This document shows, in pieces, positions 53,101 through 62,900 of a DNA stretch of 64,000 nucleotides. The translations under genes and the position numbers were made by a program. The first letter of the stretch is position 1, and every line of letters starts with the position of its first letter. Location: positions 1 through 64,000 of the forward strand of contig NZ_BBQH01000024.1 in assembly GCF_018397995.1 (NCBI RefSeq), written 5' to 3'. The notes under the pieces are model-generated. The model saw only the letters and a program-made list of their open reading frames with translations, searched no databases and was not told the origin of the DNA. The DNA is from Rhizomonospora bruguierae. GTDB lineage: Bacteria > Actinomycetota > Actinomycetes > Mycobacteriales > Micromonosporaceae.

Positions 53101-56100
53101 GGCGCTGCCCGGTGGCGCCGCCGCGGCCGGGGTGATCGCCGGGGATCCGGCCGCGACCGTGCCGCTGGGCCGCGCCGCGACACTGCACGGCTTCCCGTTG
53201 CCCGACCTCACCGCGCAGTCCGACATCGGGCTCAACGCCGTGGTCCGCGGCGGGGTGCTGGGCTTCGAGCTCCAGTACGACCCGCGGCGGGTCAACCGGG
53301 CCCAGGCCGGCCAGGTCGCCGGGGCGCTGCGAACCCTCCTCGCGGCCGTCGCCGAGAACCCGCAGACGCCGGCCACGTGGCTGCCGCTGCTGAGCGCCGC
53401 CGAGACCGCGGCCGCGGTGGCCGCCGGCTTCGGGCCGGACATCGCCCGGCCCGGGCACTACGTCGACGCGGTCGAGCGGCACGCCGCCCGCCGGCCGGAC
53501 GCGCTCGCCGCCGACGACGGCGAGCGCACCATGACCTACGCCGAGCTGGACGAACGGGCCAACCACGTGGCCGCCCGGCTGCGCGAACTCGGCGCCGGCG
53601 TGGACCGCAACGTCGTGGTGAGCGCGCGGCGCTGCGTCGACTACCTGGTGATCCTGCTCGGCATCCACAAGGCGGACGCCTGCTACGTGCCGGTCAGCCC
53701 GATCGAGGCGCCCCGCCGGGCCGCGGCCATGATCGCCGCCACGAGTCCGGTCGCCGTCATCGCCGACGACGCGGGGCGGTGGCTGCTCGACGAGCCGCGG
53801 GAGGGCCCCGTCCCGCTGCGGCTCGACGAGCTGGTCGCCGGGCGCAGCGCCGAGCGGGTGCCGCGGCTCGGTCCCGACCACGCGGCCTGCACGATCATCC
53901 ACACGTCCGGGTCGACCGGGCTGCCCAAGGCCGCCGTCTCCACCAACTACGGCGTCACCAACCACATGTGGCAGATGATCGAGCACTTCGACCTCGGCGA
54001 GAACGACTGCGTCGCGCAGACCGGCCCGGTCTCGTTCGACATCTCCGTCTGGCAGTTCCTCGCCCCGCTGATCATCGGCGGGCTGGTCCGGATCGTGCCG
54101 GAACCCGCCTCGCAGTCCCCGGCCAAGCTGCTGGCCGTCGTCGCCGAGGGGGCGGTGACCATGCTGGAGCTGGTGCCGTCGGCGATCGTCGCGCTGCTCG
54201 ACGCCGGCCTGGCGGCCACTCCCGGGCGGCTCAAGGTCATGCTCTCCACCGGTGAGGCGCTCACCCCCGAGGTGCTGCGGCGCTGGGTCGACGAGCTGCC
54301 CGCGATCCCGGTGCACAACGCGTACGGGCCGGCCGAATGCACCGACGACGTGACCGCCGGGATCTGTGCCGACGGGCCGGACGGGCCGCTCACCCCGTCC
54401 ATCGGGTGGCCACTGGCCAACACCACGGTGCATGTGCTCGACGACGAACTCGCGCCGGCGCCCCCCGGCGTGACCGGCATGCTGCACGTCGGCTGGGGTG
54501 CGGTCGGTCGCGGCTACCGGGGCGACCCGCGCCGCACCGCCGAGAAGTTCGTGCCCGACCCGTACTCGCCGACGCCCGGCGGCCGCATGTACCGCACCGG
54601 CGATCTGGGCCGCCGTGCCCGGGACGGCGCGCTGGACTTCCTCGGCCGGGCGGACAGCCAGACGAAGGTGCGCGGCCTGCGGATCGAGCCCGGGGAGGTG
54701 GAGGGCGCGCTGCGGCAGTGTTCCGGCGTCACGGCGGCGGCCCTGCGCGTGCACCCGGGCGCGGGCGGCGCGGTGCTGGCCGGCTACGTCGTGCTCGGCG
54801 AACCGGCCGACGAGGACGGCGAGGGCCGGCTGCTCAGCCCGGCCGAGGATGAACGGCTGCGCGCCGCGCTCGCCGAGCACCTGCCCCGCTTCATGATCCC
54901 GACGCTGCTCGTCGCGCTGCCCCGGCTCCCGCGATCGAAGAACGGCAAGGTCGACTACCGGGCGCTGCGGTACGCCGAACCCGACCGGGCCGGCGTCGAC
55001 GACCCGGGCCTGGCCGACGACCCCCTGGCCACCGCCGTCCGCGGCATCTGGTCCACGCTGCTCGGCGTCGAGGTCGGCTGGCAGGACAGCTTCTTCGCGC
55101 TCGGCGGCCACTCGCTGCTCGCGCTGGCGATGGTGGACCGGGTCGGTGAGCTGCTCGACGTCGAGGTGCCGGTCGACGCGGTGTTCACCGGGCCGCGGCT
55201 CGCGCAGTTCGTCGCCGGGGTCAGCCGGGCCGGCCGGTCGCCGGGCGGCGGGCGTGGACCACGGGCCGCCGCCGGCGGCGGCTACCCCGCGCCGGCCAGC
55301 GCCGCCCAGGAACGCTTCTGGTTCCTCCGCGAACGCCTTCCCGACCAGCCCACCTACAACATGCCCGGGGTGCTGCGCATTCGCGGCGAGTTGAACGAGG
55401 ACGCCTTCGAGGCGGCGCTGCGCGCGGTGCTCGCCCGGCACCCGGTGCTGCTCGCCCGCTTCACCGACGACGACACCGGTCTGCGTTGGGCACCCGGCAG
55501 CCTGGACGACTTCGAACTGCCGCGGCTGGACCTGCGCGGCGCGGTGGCCGAGTTCGGCCCCGAGGCGTTTACCAGCCTCGCCGAGACGGAGGCGGCGGTG
55601 GTCGCCGACCTGCGGCGGGAGCTGCCGTTCCGGGCGATGCTGGCCCGGCTCGGCGCCGACGAGTGGCGCCTGCTCGTCGTGGTCGATCACATCGTCTGCG
55701 ACGGGTGGTCGCTGTCGGTGTTCCTCGGTGACCTCGCGGCGGCGTACAACGGGGCCGGGGCGGCCGCGACGGCCGGATACACCTTCGCCGACTACTGCCA
55801 CGACGAACTGGCCTGGCGGCGGGAGTTCGACCGCGACGAGGTGCTGGCGGAATGGCGCGGCGTGGCCGACGGGCCGCTCGCCCGGTCGCCGCTGCCCGCC
55901 GGGCGAACCGACCCGGCCGGCACCGGGCAGGCCAACACCGACCCGGCCGGCGCCGACTTGGCCCGCGCCGAGCCGGCCGGCACCGGGCAGGTCGTGCAAT
56001 GGATCGAGGCCGACCTGGCCGAGGCCGTCCGCTCGCTCGCCGCGCGGACCGGAACCACGCCGTACATGGTCTTCGCGACCGCCCTCGCGGCGCTCACCCA

Positions 56101-56662
56101 CAGCGGCGCGGACCGGCGCGAGACGGTGCTGCTGGGCACCCTGATCGCGCAACGCGACCGACCCGAGCGGCGCGGCGTCATCGGCCCGCTGCTCACCGTC
56201 GGCGTGCTCGCCGTCGACCTGGCGCCCGGCGACCCGGCGGCCACGGCGCTGCACCGCACCCGCGACGGCGCGCTGCGCGCATACCGCTCCGCCCACCTGC
56301 CGTTCCAGGAACTCGCGCCGCTCTTCCCCGCCGCGCCCGGCGGCGACGGATCACCGTTCGAGGTGCTCCTCGTGCTCCAGCCTCCGGACGCACCGGTGAC
56401 ATTCAACGGTCTACAGACCGAACTGGAGGACCTGGTGCCGGAGGCGCCGGCGTACCCGCTGGTGGTCGACATCGAGCAGCGCGGCGAACGGTACCGGGTG
56501 TCCTGGCGCTACGCGGCCGACCGGTACGACCACGCCGCCGTGACCGGTCTCGCGGCCCTGCTCGGCTCCGCCGTCCGCGCCACGGCGGCGGACCCGGACC
56601 TGCCGCTGGAGCGGCTGCGCACGCCCGAGACCAGAGGGGCCCTGCATGCGGAACAGAACTGA
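50114..56662 (+). CDS. NRPS: FAAL-PCP-C-A-PCP-C (lipopeptide initiation)
   Basis: The protein has 2182 residues. FAAL (1-555) has 'QYTSGSTSAPRGV', 'SWLPLHHDMGLIGG', 'GGPNFAYELC' and 'GRSKDLIVHRGRNIYPEDLE', as in fatty acyl-AMP ligases. PCP1 has S608. C1 (about 660-1085) has 'HHIVCD'. The A domain (about 1105-1610) has 'HTSGSTGLPKAA', 'GYRG' and 'NGKVDYRAL'. Its pocket code is D-I-W-E-L-T-A-D-D-K, which I read as diaminobutyrate-like. PCP2 has S1667. C2 (about 1725-2165) has 'DHIVCDG', with the catalytic His kept. An acidic DPAG repeat of about 28 residues interrupts C2 near 1932-1960. It starts the chain with an acyl group and adds the first amino acid. The terminal C belongs to the next module, whose A-PCP is on the next protein. 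Confidence 0.92.
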   Translation: MDESLAVVLHRHAERDPDRTALTFQPLDPADPATVLSYGDLARRSSVVAAALAGRVRPGDRVVLLMPTGPEFAAAFLGCLAAGVIAVPLPLPLDEASRRRVAGVLRDCAPALIVSTSLVRQFAAAAPDDLRGLPPAESWLIADDLPESGGTGPVTVRDADIAFLQYTSGSTSAPRGVLVSHAALLHNEAAIAEAFGVRPDSTVVSWLPLHHDMGLIGGLLQPLYTGARGVILDPSAFLRRPATWLETIAREQADISGGPNFAYELCVRKVTAAELAGLDLGRWRVAFNGAGQVHPRTLRAFSERFAPAGFRPRAHTPCYGLAEATLLVTAAEPGSGGSSRAFTRASLEAGRPVAAVAGAATLELAGYPLPKHTSVTVADPRTAAPLPDGRTGEIVVTGPSNGSGYWGDAGSGPAAPVRTGDLGFVHDGELFIQGRSKDLIVHRGRNIYPEDLEADISACHPGVRPGCGAVFAVDQDGDEAVVVCQEIRPETPPLSWPEIAGRIRETVVLVHGVAVRTVLLVAPRTVTKTSSGKIQRQVARTRYLAGELTALLDSTVATDGETGGPGLTGPFDSAEQLAAALCEHLRARLGLPDRPAPGDALAALGVDSLAATQLQHDLETALGVTLPMSVALRASSIASLAATALAAPASTAAPAAGDGYELTQAQRALWFLHRVEPDSTAYNVTRAFRVVGELDVDTLDAALTRLVERHPSLRLSIRSEAGEPRAELRPWRVRVDRIDARSWDEQRLTGWYREFATTPFDLADGHLLRVAALRRAGDSVLVLSLHHIVCDIASLTVLLAELARAYGGEPLDAGSPDISPAGHEKAVLAAHGDELAAYWKTALDGEPPVLALPKAARDEPATGALRFDAPPGVTAALTDFARRSGLTLHNVLLTAYQILLHRLSGQSDLLVGVPTAGRTDPRLAAYVGYLVNVVPVRSGGPDGRSFADHARATQERVLDALDHQDLPLAQITRLVNPHRETAGATIFQAMFSFYGSALPGGAAAAGVIAGDPAATVPLGRAATLHGFPLPDLTAQSDIGLNAVVRGGVLGFELQYDPRRVNRAQAGQVAGALRTLLAAVAENPQTPATWLPLLSAAETAAAVAAGFGPDIARPGHYVDAVERHAARRPDALAADDGERTMTYAELDERANHVAARLRELGAGVDRNVVVSARRCVDYLVILLGIHKADACYVPVSPIEAPRRAAAMIAATSPVAVIADDAGRWLLDEPREGPVPLRLDELVAGRSAERVPRLGPDHAACTIIHTSGSTGLPKAAVSTNYGVTNHMWQMIEHFDLGENDCVAQTGPVSFDISVWQFLAPLIIGGLVRIVPEPASQSPAKLLAVVAEGAVTMLELVPSAIVALLDAGLAATPGRLKVMLSTGEALTPEVLRRWVDELPAIPVHNAYGPAECTDDVTAGICADGPDGPLTPSIGWPLANTTVHVLDDELAPAPPGVTGMLHVGWGAVGRGYRGDPRRTAEKFVPDPYSPTPGGRMYRTGDLGRRARDGALDFLGRADSQTKVRGLRIEPGEVEGALRQCSGVTAAALRVHPGAGGAVLAGYVVLGEPADEDGEGRLLSPAEDERLRAALAEHLPRFMIPTLLVALPRLPRSKNGKVDYRALRYAEPDRAGVDDPGLADDPLATAVRGIWSTLLGVEVGWQDSFFALGGHSLLALAMVDRVGELLDVEVPVDAVFTGPRLAQFVAGVSRAGRSPGGGRGPRAAAGGGYPAPASAAQERFWFLRERLPDQPTYNMPGVLRIRGELNEDAFEAALRAVLARHPVLLARFTDDDTGLRWAPGSLDDFELPRLDLRGAVAEFGPEAFTSLAETEAAVVADLRRELPFRAMLARLGADEWRLLVVVDHIVCDGWSLSVFLGDLAAAYNGAGAAATAGYTFADYCHDELAWRREFDRDEVLAEWRGVADGPLARSPLPAGRTDPAGTGQANTDPAGADLARAEPAGTGQVVQWIEADLAEAVRSLAARTGTTPYMVFATALAALTHSGADRRETVLLGTLIAQRDRPERRGVIGPLLTVGVLAVDLAPGDPAATALHRTRDGALRAYRSAHLPFQELAPLFPAAPGGDGSPFEVLLVLQPPDAPVTFNGLQTELEDLVPEAPAYPLVVDIEQRGERYRVSWRYAADRYDHAAVTGLAALLGSAVRATAADPDLPLERLRTPETRGALHAEQN

Positions 56663-59600
56663 CGCGCTGGCCGGCTTCAAGCGGGCCCTGGCCGCCGCCC
56701 CCGCCGCGATCGCGGTCGCCGACGACCACGGCGCGCGCACCTACGCGGAACTGGCCGCCGAGGCGGGCGGGTACGCCGCCGAGCTGGCCGGGCGCGGCGC
56801 CGGCCCCGGCGACCTGGTGGCGGTGGTGGCCGAACGGAGCCCGCGGTTCGTGGCGATGGTGCTGGGTGTGCTGTGGACCGGCGCGGCCTACCTGCCGGTC
56901 GAGCCGAGCACGCCACCGGATCGCGCCCGCCGGATGTGCGCCACCGTCGGGGTACGGGTTCTGCTGGTCCAGCCGGGCCACACGGAGTACGCGAAACAGC
57001 TGGGCGTGCCGAGTGTGGTGACCGCCGACCCGGCCGCGGCGACCGGCTTCGACCCGGTGCCACGGGAGCCGGACGGGCTCGCGTACGTCATTTTCACCTC
57101 CGGCTCGACGGGCGTGCCCAAGGGCGCCATGGTCACCGACGGCGGCATGGACAACCACCTTGAGGCGAAGCGCCTCGACCTGGCGCTCACCCCGGCCGAT
57201 GTGGTCGCGCTGACCGCACCGCTCTCCTTCGACATCTCGGTCTGGCAGGCCCTCGCGCCGCTCACCGCGGGCGGCCGGGTCGCGGTCGGCTCCGCGGCCA
57301 ACCTGTCCGAGCCCGCCGAGCTGGCCGCCTGGGTCGCCCGGCACGGCGTGACCGTGCTGGAGGTGGTGCCGTCCTACCTGACCGTCATCCTGGACGCGCT
57401 CGACGGCAGCCCCCGGCTGCGCGCCGCCCTGGAACCGCTGCGGCTGCTCGTCGCCACCGGGGAGGCGCTGCCCAGCGCGCTCGCCCGGCGCTGGCACGAG
57501 CTGCGACCCGACGTGCCGATCATGAATGCGTACGGCCCCACCGAATGCTCCGACGACGTCACCCACCACGTCGTCACCCCGGCCGACTGCGCGGCCGGCG
57601 ACTGGGCCCCGATCGGTCAGAAGATCATCAATACCGACCTGTACGTCGTGGACCCGGCCGGCGCCGTGGTGCCCGACGGCGCCGAGGGCGAACTGCTCGT
57701 CGGCGGCGCCGGAGTGGGCCGCGGCTATCTGGGTGACCCGGCCGGCACCGCGCTCGCCTTCCGGCCCGACCACCTCTCCGGCCGGCCGGGCCGCCGCCTC
57801 TACCGCACCGGCGACCGGGTGCGCCGCGACGTCGACGGCACGCTGCACTACCTGGGCCGGCGCGACCGGCAGGTCAAGGTCCGCGGCCACCGCATCGAGC
57901 TCGGCGAGGTGGAGGCGCAGCTGCTGCGGGTCGACGGGGTGGCGGCGGCCGCCTGCGTGGTCACCGCCGGGCGGCTGCGCGCCTTCGTCACGCTGCGCGG
58001 CGGCGCGACCCACACCCCGGCCGCCATCCTCGGCGAGCTGCGCGAACTGGTGCCCGCGCACCTGGTTCCGCAGCGGCTCACCGTGCTGGACCGGATCCCC
58101 ACCACTCCGGCCGGCAAGGCCGACCTGCGTACCCTGGCCGCCCAGCCGGACGAACCCGCGGGCCCCGCCGAGGCGCCGCGGGACGAGGCTTCCCGGATCG
58201 CGGCGCTGATGGTCGACGCGCTCGGTGGCACCCGGATCGGACCGGAGGACAACTTCTTCGCCGTGGGCGGCGACTCACTTCAGGCCATGCGGGTGGTCGC
58301 GGCCGCCCGATCGGCCTTCGGGGTGGACGGTGTCGCGCTGCCCGCCTTCCTCGCCGACCCGACCCCGCGCGGCCTGCTCGCCGCCGTGCGGGCCGCCGCC
58401 GCGACACCGGCCCCGGCGGCGAGCGTGGAGCCGGCCACCGGCAAGCTCTCCTCCGGGCAGGAACGGCTGTGGTTCGTCGAGAACCTCAACCGCGGCAAGG
58501 CCCCGCTGCTCATCCACCTCGAACTCGCGCTGCGCGGCGCGCTCGACCGGGCCGCGCTGCAACACGCGCTGGACGCCGTGGTGGCCCGGCACGAACCGCT
58601 GCGCACCGTCTTCGGCCAATCCCGCGGCGTGCCGGTGGCCACCGTGTGGCCGCACGCGCCGATCCCGATCCAGCCGCGCGCCGCGGACGACCCGCCGCCC
58701 GCCCCGGCGCTGTCGATCGGCAGCGGGCAACCGCCGCTGATGGCCGCGTACCTGGCCCGCACCGGCCCCGACGAGCACGTCCTCACGCTGGTCCTGCACC
58801 ACCTGGTCGCAGACGGCTGGTCGCTGATGGTGCTCAGCCGGGACATCGCCGAGTACTACCAGCGCTACCGGGCCGGCGACCGTGCGGTGCCGCTGCCACC
58901 GGTCAGCTTCGGCCAGTACGTCGCCGCGGAACGGCAGTGGCTGGCCGGCCCGGAAGCGGCGGAGAGCGAGAGCTACTGGCGCGAGCAACTCGCCGGGGCG
59001 CCACCCGCGATCGAGCTGCCGCTGCGTCCCCGCCCGGCCAAGCCGGACTTCCGCACCGCCGCCGAGATCCGCGAACTGACCACCGAGGAGACCGCCGCGC
59101 TGCGCGCCCTGGCCCGAACGGCCCGGGCAACCCCGTTCATGGCGGTCCTGGCCGCGTTCGCGACCGCGCTCACCGACATCACCGGCGTCGACGACCTGGT
59201 GATCGGCATCGACTCGGTGAACCGCTCCTGGCCCGGCAGCGAGGACCTGGTCGGCACCTTCGTCAACCAGCTTCCGGTCCGCCTGATCGGCGCCGGATCC
59301 GGTTTCGGCGACCTGCTCGCGCTCACCCGGCGGCAGTGCCTCGCCGCGTACGAGCACGACCGCCTGCCGTTCCACAAGATCGTGGCCGCCGTGAACCCGC
59401 CCCGACAGTCCGGCCGGTTCCCGCTGTTCCAGGTCAAGGCCACCCACCAGAGCGCCTGGCGCACCGGCGTCACCCTGCCCGGCCTCGAGGTGACGCCGCG
59501 GGAGATCCCCGACCCGGTGATGGACCCCGACCTGATGCTCGACATGTCGGGGGAGTCCGACCGGCTCCGCCTCGAACTGGTCTACCTGCCCGAGCGGCTG

Positions 59601-59678
59601 GCCGCCGACACCGCCGCCGCCTGGGTCGATGCCGTGGTCGCCGTGCTGCGCCGCGGTCTCACCGCGGAAGGGAGGTGA
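56646..59678 (+). CDS. NRPS: A-PCP-C
   Basis: The protein has 1010 residues from ATG 56646 and overlaps the previous gene by 17 bases. The A domain (1-500) has 'FTSGSTGVPKGAM' and a final 'TPAGKADLRTL' with the catalytic Lys. Its pocket code is D-I-W-E-V-T-A-D-D-K, differing from the previous A domain only at one position, so it probably activates the same or a closely similar diamino acid. The PCP has S544 in 'VGGDSLQAM'. The C domain (about 600-1000) has 'HHLVADGWS'. It adds the second residue. Its terminal C has no A domain following in cis: the next gene is a free PCP, and after that comes another C. Confidence 0.92.
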   Translation: MRNRTDALAGFKRALAAAPAAIAVADDHGARTYAELAAEAGGYAAELAGRGAGPGDLVAVVAERSPRFVAMVLGVLWTGAAYLPVEPSTPPDRARRMCATVGVRVLLVQPGHTEYAKQLGVPSVVTADPAAATGFDPVPREPDGLAYVIFTSGSTGVPKGAMVTDGGMDNHLEAKRLDLALTPADVVALTAPLSFDISVWQALAPLTAGGRVAVGSAANLSEPAELAAWVARHGVTVLEVVPSYLTVILDALDGSPRLRAALEPLRLLVATGEALPSALARRWHELRPDVPIMNAYGPTECSDDVTHHVVTPADCAAGDWAPIGQKIINTDLYVVDPAGAVVPDGAEGELLVGGAGVGRGYLGDPAGTALAFRPDHLSGRPGRRLYRTGDRVRRDVDGTLHYLGRRDRQVKVRGHRIELGEVEAQLLRVDGVAAAACVVTAGRLRAFVTLRGGATHTPAAILGELRELVPAHLVPQRLTVLDRIPTTPAGKADLRTLAAQPDEPAGPAEAPRDEASRIAALMVDALGGTRIGPEDNFFAVGGDSLQAMRVVAAARSAFGVDGVALPAFLADPTPRGLLAAVRAAAATPAPAASVEPATGKLSSGQERLWFVENLNRGKAPLLIHLELALRGALDRAALQHALDAVVARHEPLRTVFGQSRGVPVATVWPHAPIPIQPRAADDPPPAPALSIGSGQPPLMAAYLARTGPDEHVLTLVLHHLVADGWSLMVLSRDIAEYYQRYRAGDRAVPLPPVSFGQYVAAERQWLAGPEAAESESYWREQLAGAPPAIELPLRPRPAKPDFRTAAEIRELTTEETAALRALARTARATPFMAVLAAFATALTDITGVDDLVIGIDSVNRSWPGSEDLVGTFVNQLPVRLIGAGSGFGDLLALTRRQCLAAYEHDRLPFHKIVAAVNPPRQSGRFPLFQVKATHQSAWRTGVTLPGLEVTPREIPDPVMDPDLMLDMSGESDRLRLELVYLPERLAADTAAAWVDAVVAVLRRGLTAEGR

Positions 59679-59683
59679 GCACG

Positions 59684-59962
59684 ATGACCGGGCCGAGCAC
59701 CCCCACCGAGGAACTGGTCGCCCAGGTCTGGCGCGAACTGCTGGAACTGAACACCTTCGACCTCGACGAGGACTTCTTCGAACTGGGCGGCCACTCCATG
59801 GTCGCCGTCCAGGTCCTGTACGAGTTGGAGCAGCGCACCGGCATCCCGCTGGAGCTGGCCTCGTTCTTCGACCTGGCCACCGTGCCCCAGGTCGCCGCCG
59901 AGCTGGACCGGCTGCGCGCCCAGCAGCCCGGTCCGGCCACCGTGGCGGAGGGCGAGCTGTGA
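59684..59962 (+). CDS. Stand-alone peptidyl carrier protein
   Basis: The protein has 92 residues from ATG 59684, with GGAGGTGA 6 bases upstream. It is a complete PCP with 'DEDFFELGGHSMVAVQVL', the Ser of GGHSM taking the phosphopantetheine arm, and a Pro/Ala tail. It stands between a protein ending in C and one beginning with TubC-C, so it provides the carrier of a third module that has no A domain of its own. It is analogous to CmaD of coronamic acid synthesis, loaded in trans by the A-PCP protein and the Cys acyltransferase (inference). It overlaps the next gene by 4 bases (GTGA). Confidence 0.92.
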   Translation: MTGPSTPTEELVAQVWRELLELNTFDLDEDFFELGGHSMVAVQVLYELEQRTGIPLELASFFDLATVPQVAAELDRLRAQQPGPATVAEGEL

Positions 59963-62900
59963 GCGGCGCCCGGGATCTGCTGCGCCGCCTCGACGAACTG
60001 GGCATCGGGCTCAGCCTCGCCGGCAACCGGATCCGCTACCGCAGCACCGACGGCCGGCTCACCCCGGAACTGCTCGCCGAGATGAAGGAGCGGCGGGACG
60101 ACCTTGTCGGGCTGCTCGACCGGCGGGCCGCGCTGCGCTGGCCGCCGCACCGGGACGCCGCCCCCGGCGGCGAGCGCCGCGGGCCGCTGACCCGGGCGCA
60201 GCGCACGTTCTGGGCGACCGACCACTTCGTCGACGACGGCACCTACAACCTGGCCGGGGCGCTGCTGCTGCACGGGCCGCTCGACGAGGCCACGTTCACC
60301 GCGGCGGTGTCCGATGTGTACCGGCGGCATCCCGCGCTGCGCACCGTGTTCCCGGCCGAGCACGGCGAGCCGGTGCAGCGGGTGCTGCCGGTCGGCCTGG
60401 CGCCCACCGTGGAGCGCGTCGACCGCACCGGGCAGTCCCTCGACGCGTGCGTGGCCGAATGCGCCGAGCTGGCCGACCGGAAGCTGCCCCTCGCCGAGGC
60501 GCCGCCGGTGCGCATGCGCCTGATCCGGCTGGCCCCGGGGGAGCACCTGTTCTTCGTGGTCCTGCACCACATCGTGGCCGACGCCGTCGCCATCGGGCTG
60601 CTGCTGGCCGACCTGGCCGCGGGCTACCGCGGTTCCCGACTGGACACTTCGGACATTGATCTCATCGATGTCGCCGGCTGGGAACGGGACCGGCTCGCGT
60701 ACGCGGATCTGGCCGCCGGTCGCCGCTACTGGCGGGACCGGCTCAGCGGCGCGGAACTCGGCGCCCTCCCGCTGCCCCCGCCGCTCGGGCCGGTGACCGA
60801 CCGGCGCGGCGCCGCCTCCCGCCTCGACCTGGATCCGGCCACCGCCGCGGCGATCCGCGATCTCGTGGCCCAGCGCCGCGCCAGCATCTTCCTGGTGGTC
60901 GCGGCCGCCGCCGCCGCGGCGCTGTCCCGCCGGACCGGACGCGACGACCTCGTGGTCGGCATGCCGGCCGGCCGGCGCGACCGTCCCGGCCTGGAACGGC
61001 TGGTCGGCCCGCTGCTGGACATGGTGCCGGTCCGGCTCGACCTCGCCGGCGTGCCCACCTTCGCCGATCTGGTCGGCCGCACCCGGACCGCCGTGCTCGG
61101 CGCGCTCGCCCACGCCGAGGCGCTCGCCGACCTCCCGGCGGCCGGCCGCGACCTGTTCAACGTCACGCTCACCGACGCCGGGAGCACGCTGCCCGTGCCG
61201 TCGTTCCCCGGGCTGGCCGCCGAGCACGTCGAGGTGCCCCGCGTCGGCACCAAGTACGACCTGAACATCCTGGTCTGCGACGGTGCCACGATCACCCTGG
61301 AAGCCGAGTTCGACCGGGCCGCGATCGCCGAGACCGACGTGGCCGCCCTGCTCGGCACGGCCGCGGAGATCCTGGCCGCGGGCGCCGCGGACCCGTCCCG
61401 CCGGGTGGCCGACCTGGCCACCGCCGCGTTCGGCGACCCGGGCCGCGGCGCGATCGGCGCCGAACCGGCCTGGACGGTGACCCCGGACGACTCGCTGACC
61501 GGACGGCTGGCCCGGCTCGGCGCGACGCAGGGCGACCGGGTGGCGGTCAGCGACGGCGACAACCACCTCACCTACCGCGAGCTGGCCGAGCGGGTCGACC
61601 TCGTCGGCCGGGCGCTGCGGCTGCGCGGTGCCGGGCCGGGCCGGGTGGTCGCCGTCTCGCTGCCGCGCGGCCTCGACCTGGTCACGGCCATCCTTGGCGT
61701 GCTGGCCTCCGGCGCGGCCTGCGCGGTGCTCGACGACTCCTGGCCGCCGACCCGCCGCGAACGGGTGCTGGCCGACGCGGCCGCCCGCCAGGTGATCAGC
61801 GAGGCGGACGGCACCACGGTCGCCGACCTCACCCGCCTCGGCAGGGGCGCCCCGCCGTGCCCACCGGTGCGGGCCGGCGACACCGCGTACGTCATCTACA
61901 CCTCCGGCTCCACCGGTCGGCCCAAGGGCGTGCACGTCACCCACCGCAACATGCTCAGCCTGCTGGCCGCCACCGGCGACGGCTTCGGCGTCGGCCCGGA
62001 CGACGTCTGGACGCTGTTCCACTCCTGCTCCTTCGACGTCGCCATGTACGAGATGTTCGGCTGCCTGCTGCACGGCGGCCGGCTCGTCGTCGTGCCGAAG
62101 TGGCTGACCCGCGACCCGGAGGCGTTCGCCGCGCTGCTCGGCCGCGAGCAGGTCACCGTGCTGAGCCTGACCCCCTCGGCCATGTCGGTGCTGCTGCCCG
62201 AGGCGGCCCGCGACCCGAAGGCCCTCGACACCGTGCGGTACGTGCTGCTGGCCGGCGAGAAACTGGAGAACCGCCTCGCCGCCCGGTGGCACCGCGAGGT
62301 CGGCCGGGGCGAGCTGGTCAACCTGTACGGGATCACCGAGACCACCGTGCACGCCTCCTGGCTGCGGCTGCGGCCGGGCGCGCCGACCACCACCGAGTCC
62401 GATGTCGGCGTCCCGCTGCCCGGCACCTCGCTGTACCTGCTGCACGACGACGGCGCCGCGGTCGCCGACGGCTGCGTCGGCGAGATCTACGTGGGCGGCC
62501 CGCAGGTCAGCCTCGGGTACGTGGGCCGGCCGCGGGAGACCGCCACCCGGTTCGTGCCGGACCCGTTCAGTCGGCAGCCGGGCGCCCGGATGTACCGCTC
62601 GGGCGACCTGGGCCGGCGCACCGGCGACCGGCTCGCCTACCTGCACCGCCGCGACGCCCAGGTGCAGGTCAACGGCTTCCGGGTGGAGCTGCCCGAGATC
62701 GAGTCGGTGCTCGCCGCGCTGCCCGGGGTGGCCGCCGCGGCCGCCGCCGTCGCCACCGACGACATCGGGCACCGCGTGGTCGCCGCCGTGGTCGCCGAGC
62801 CCGGCGTGGCGCTGTCCACCGTGGACGTGCTGCGCGGGGCCGGCGCCGAACTGCCGAACTACATGCTGCCCCGGTCGATCGCGATCGTCCCGGCGCTGCC

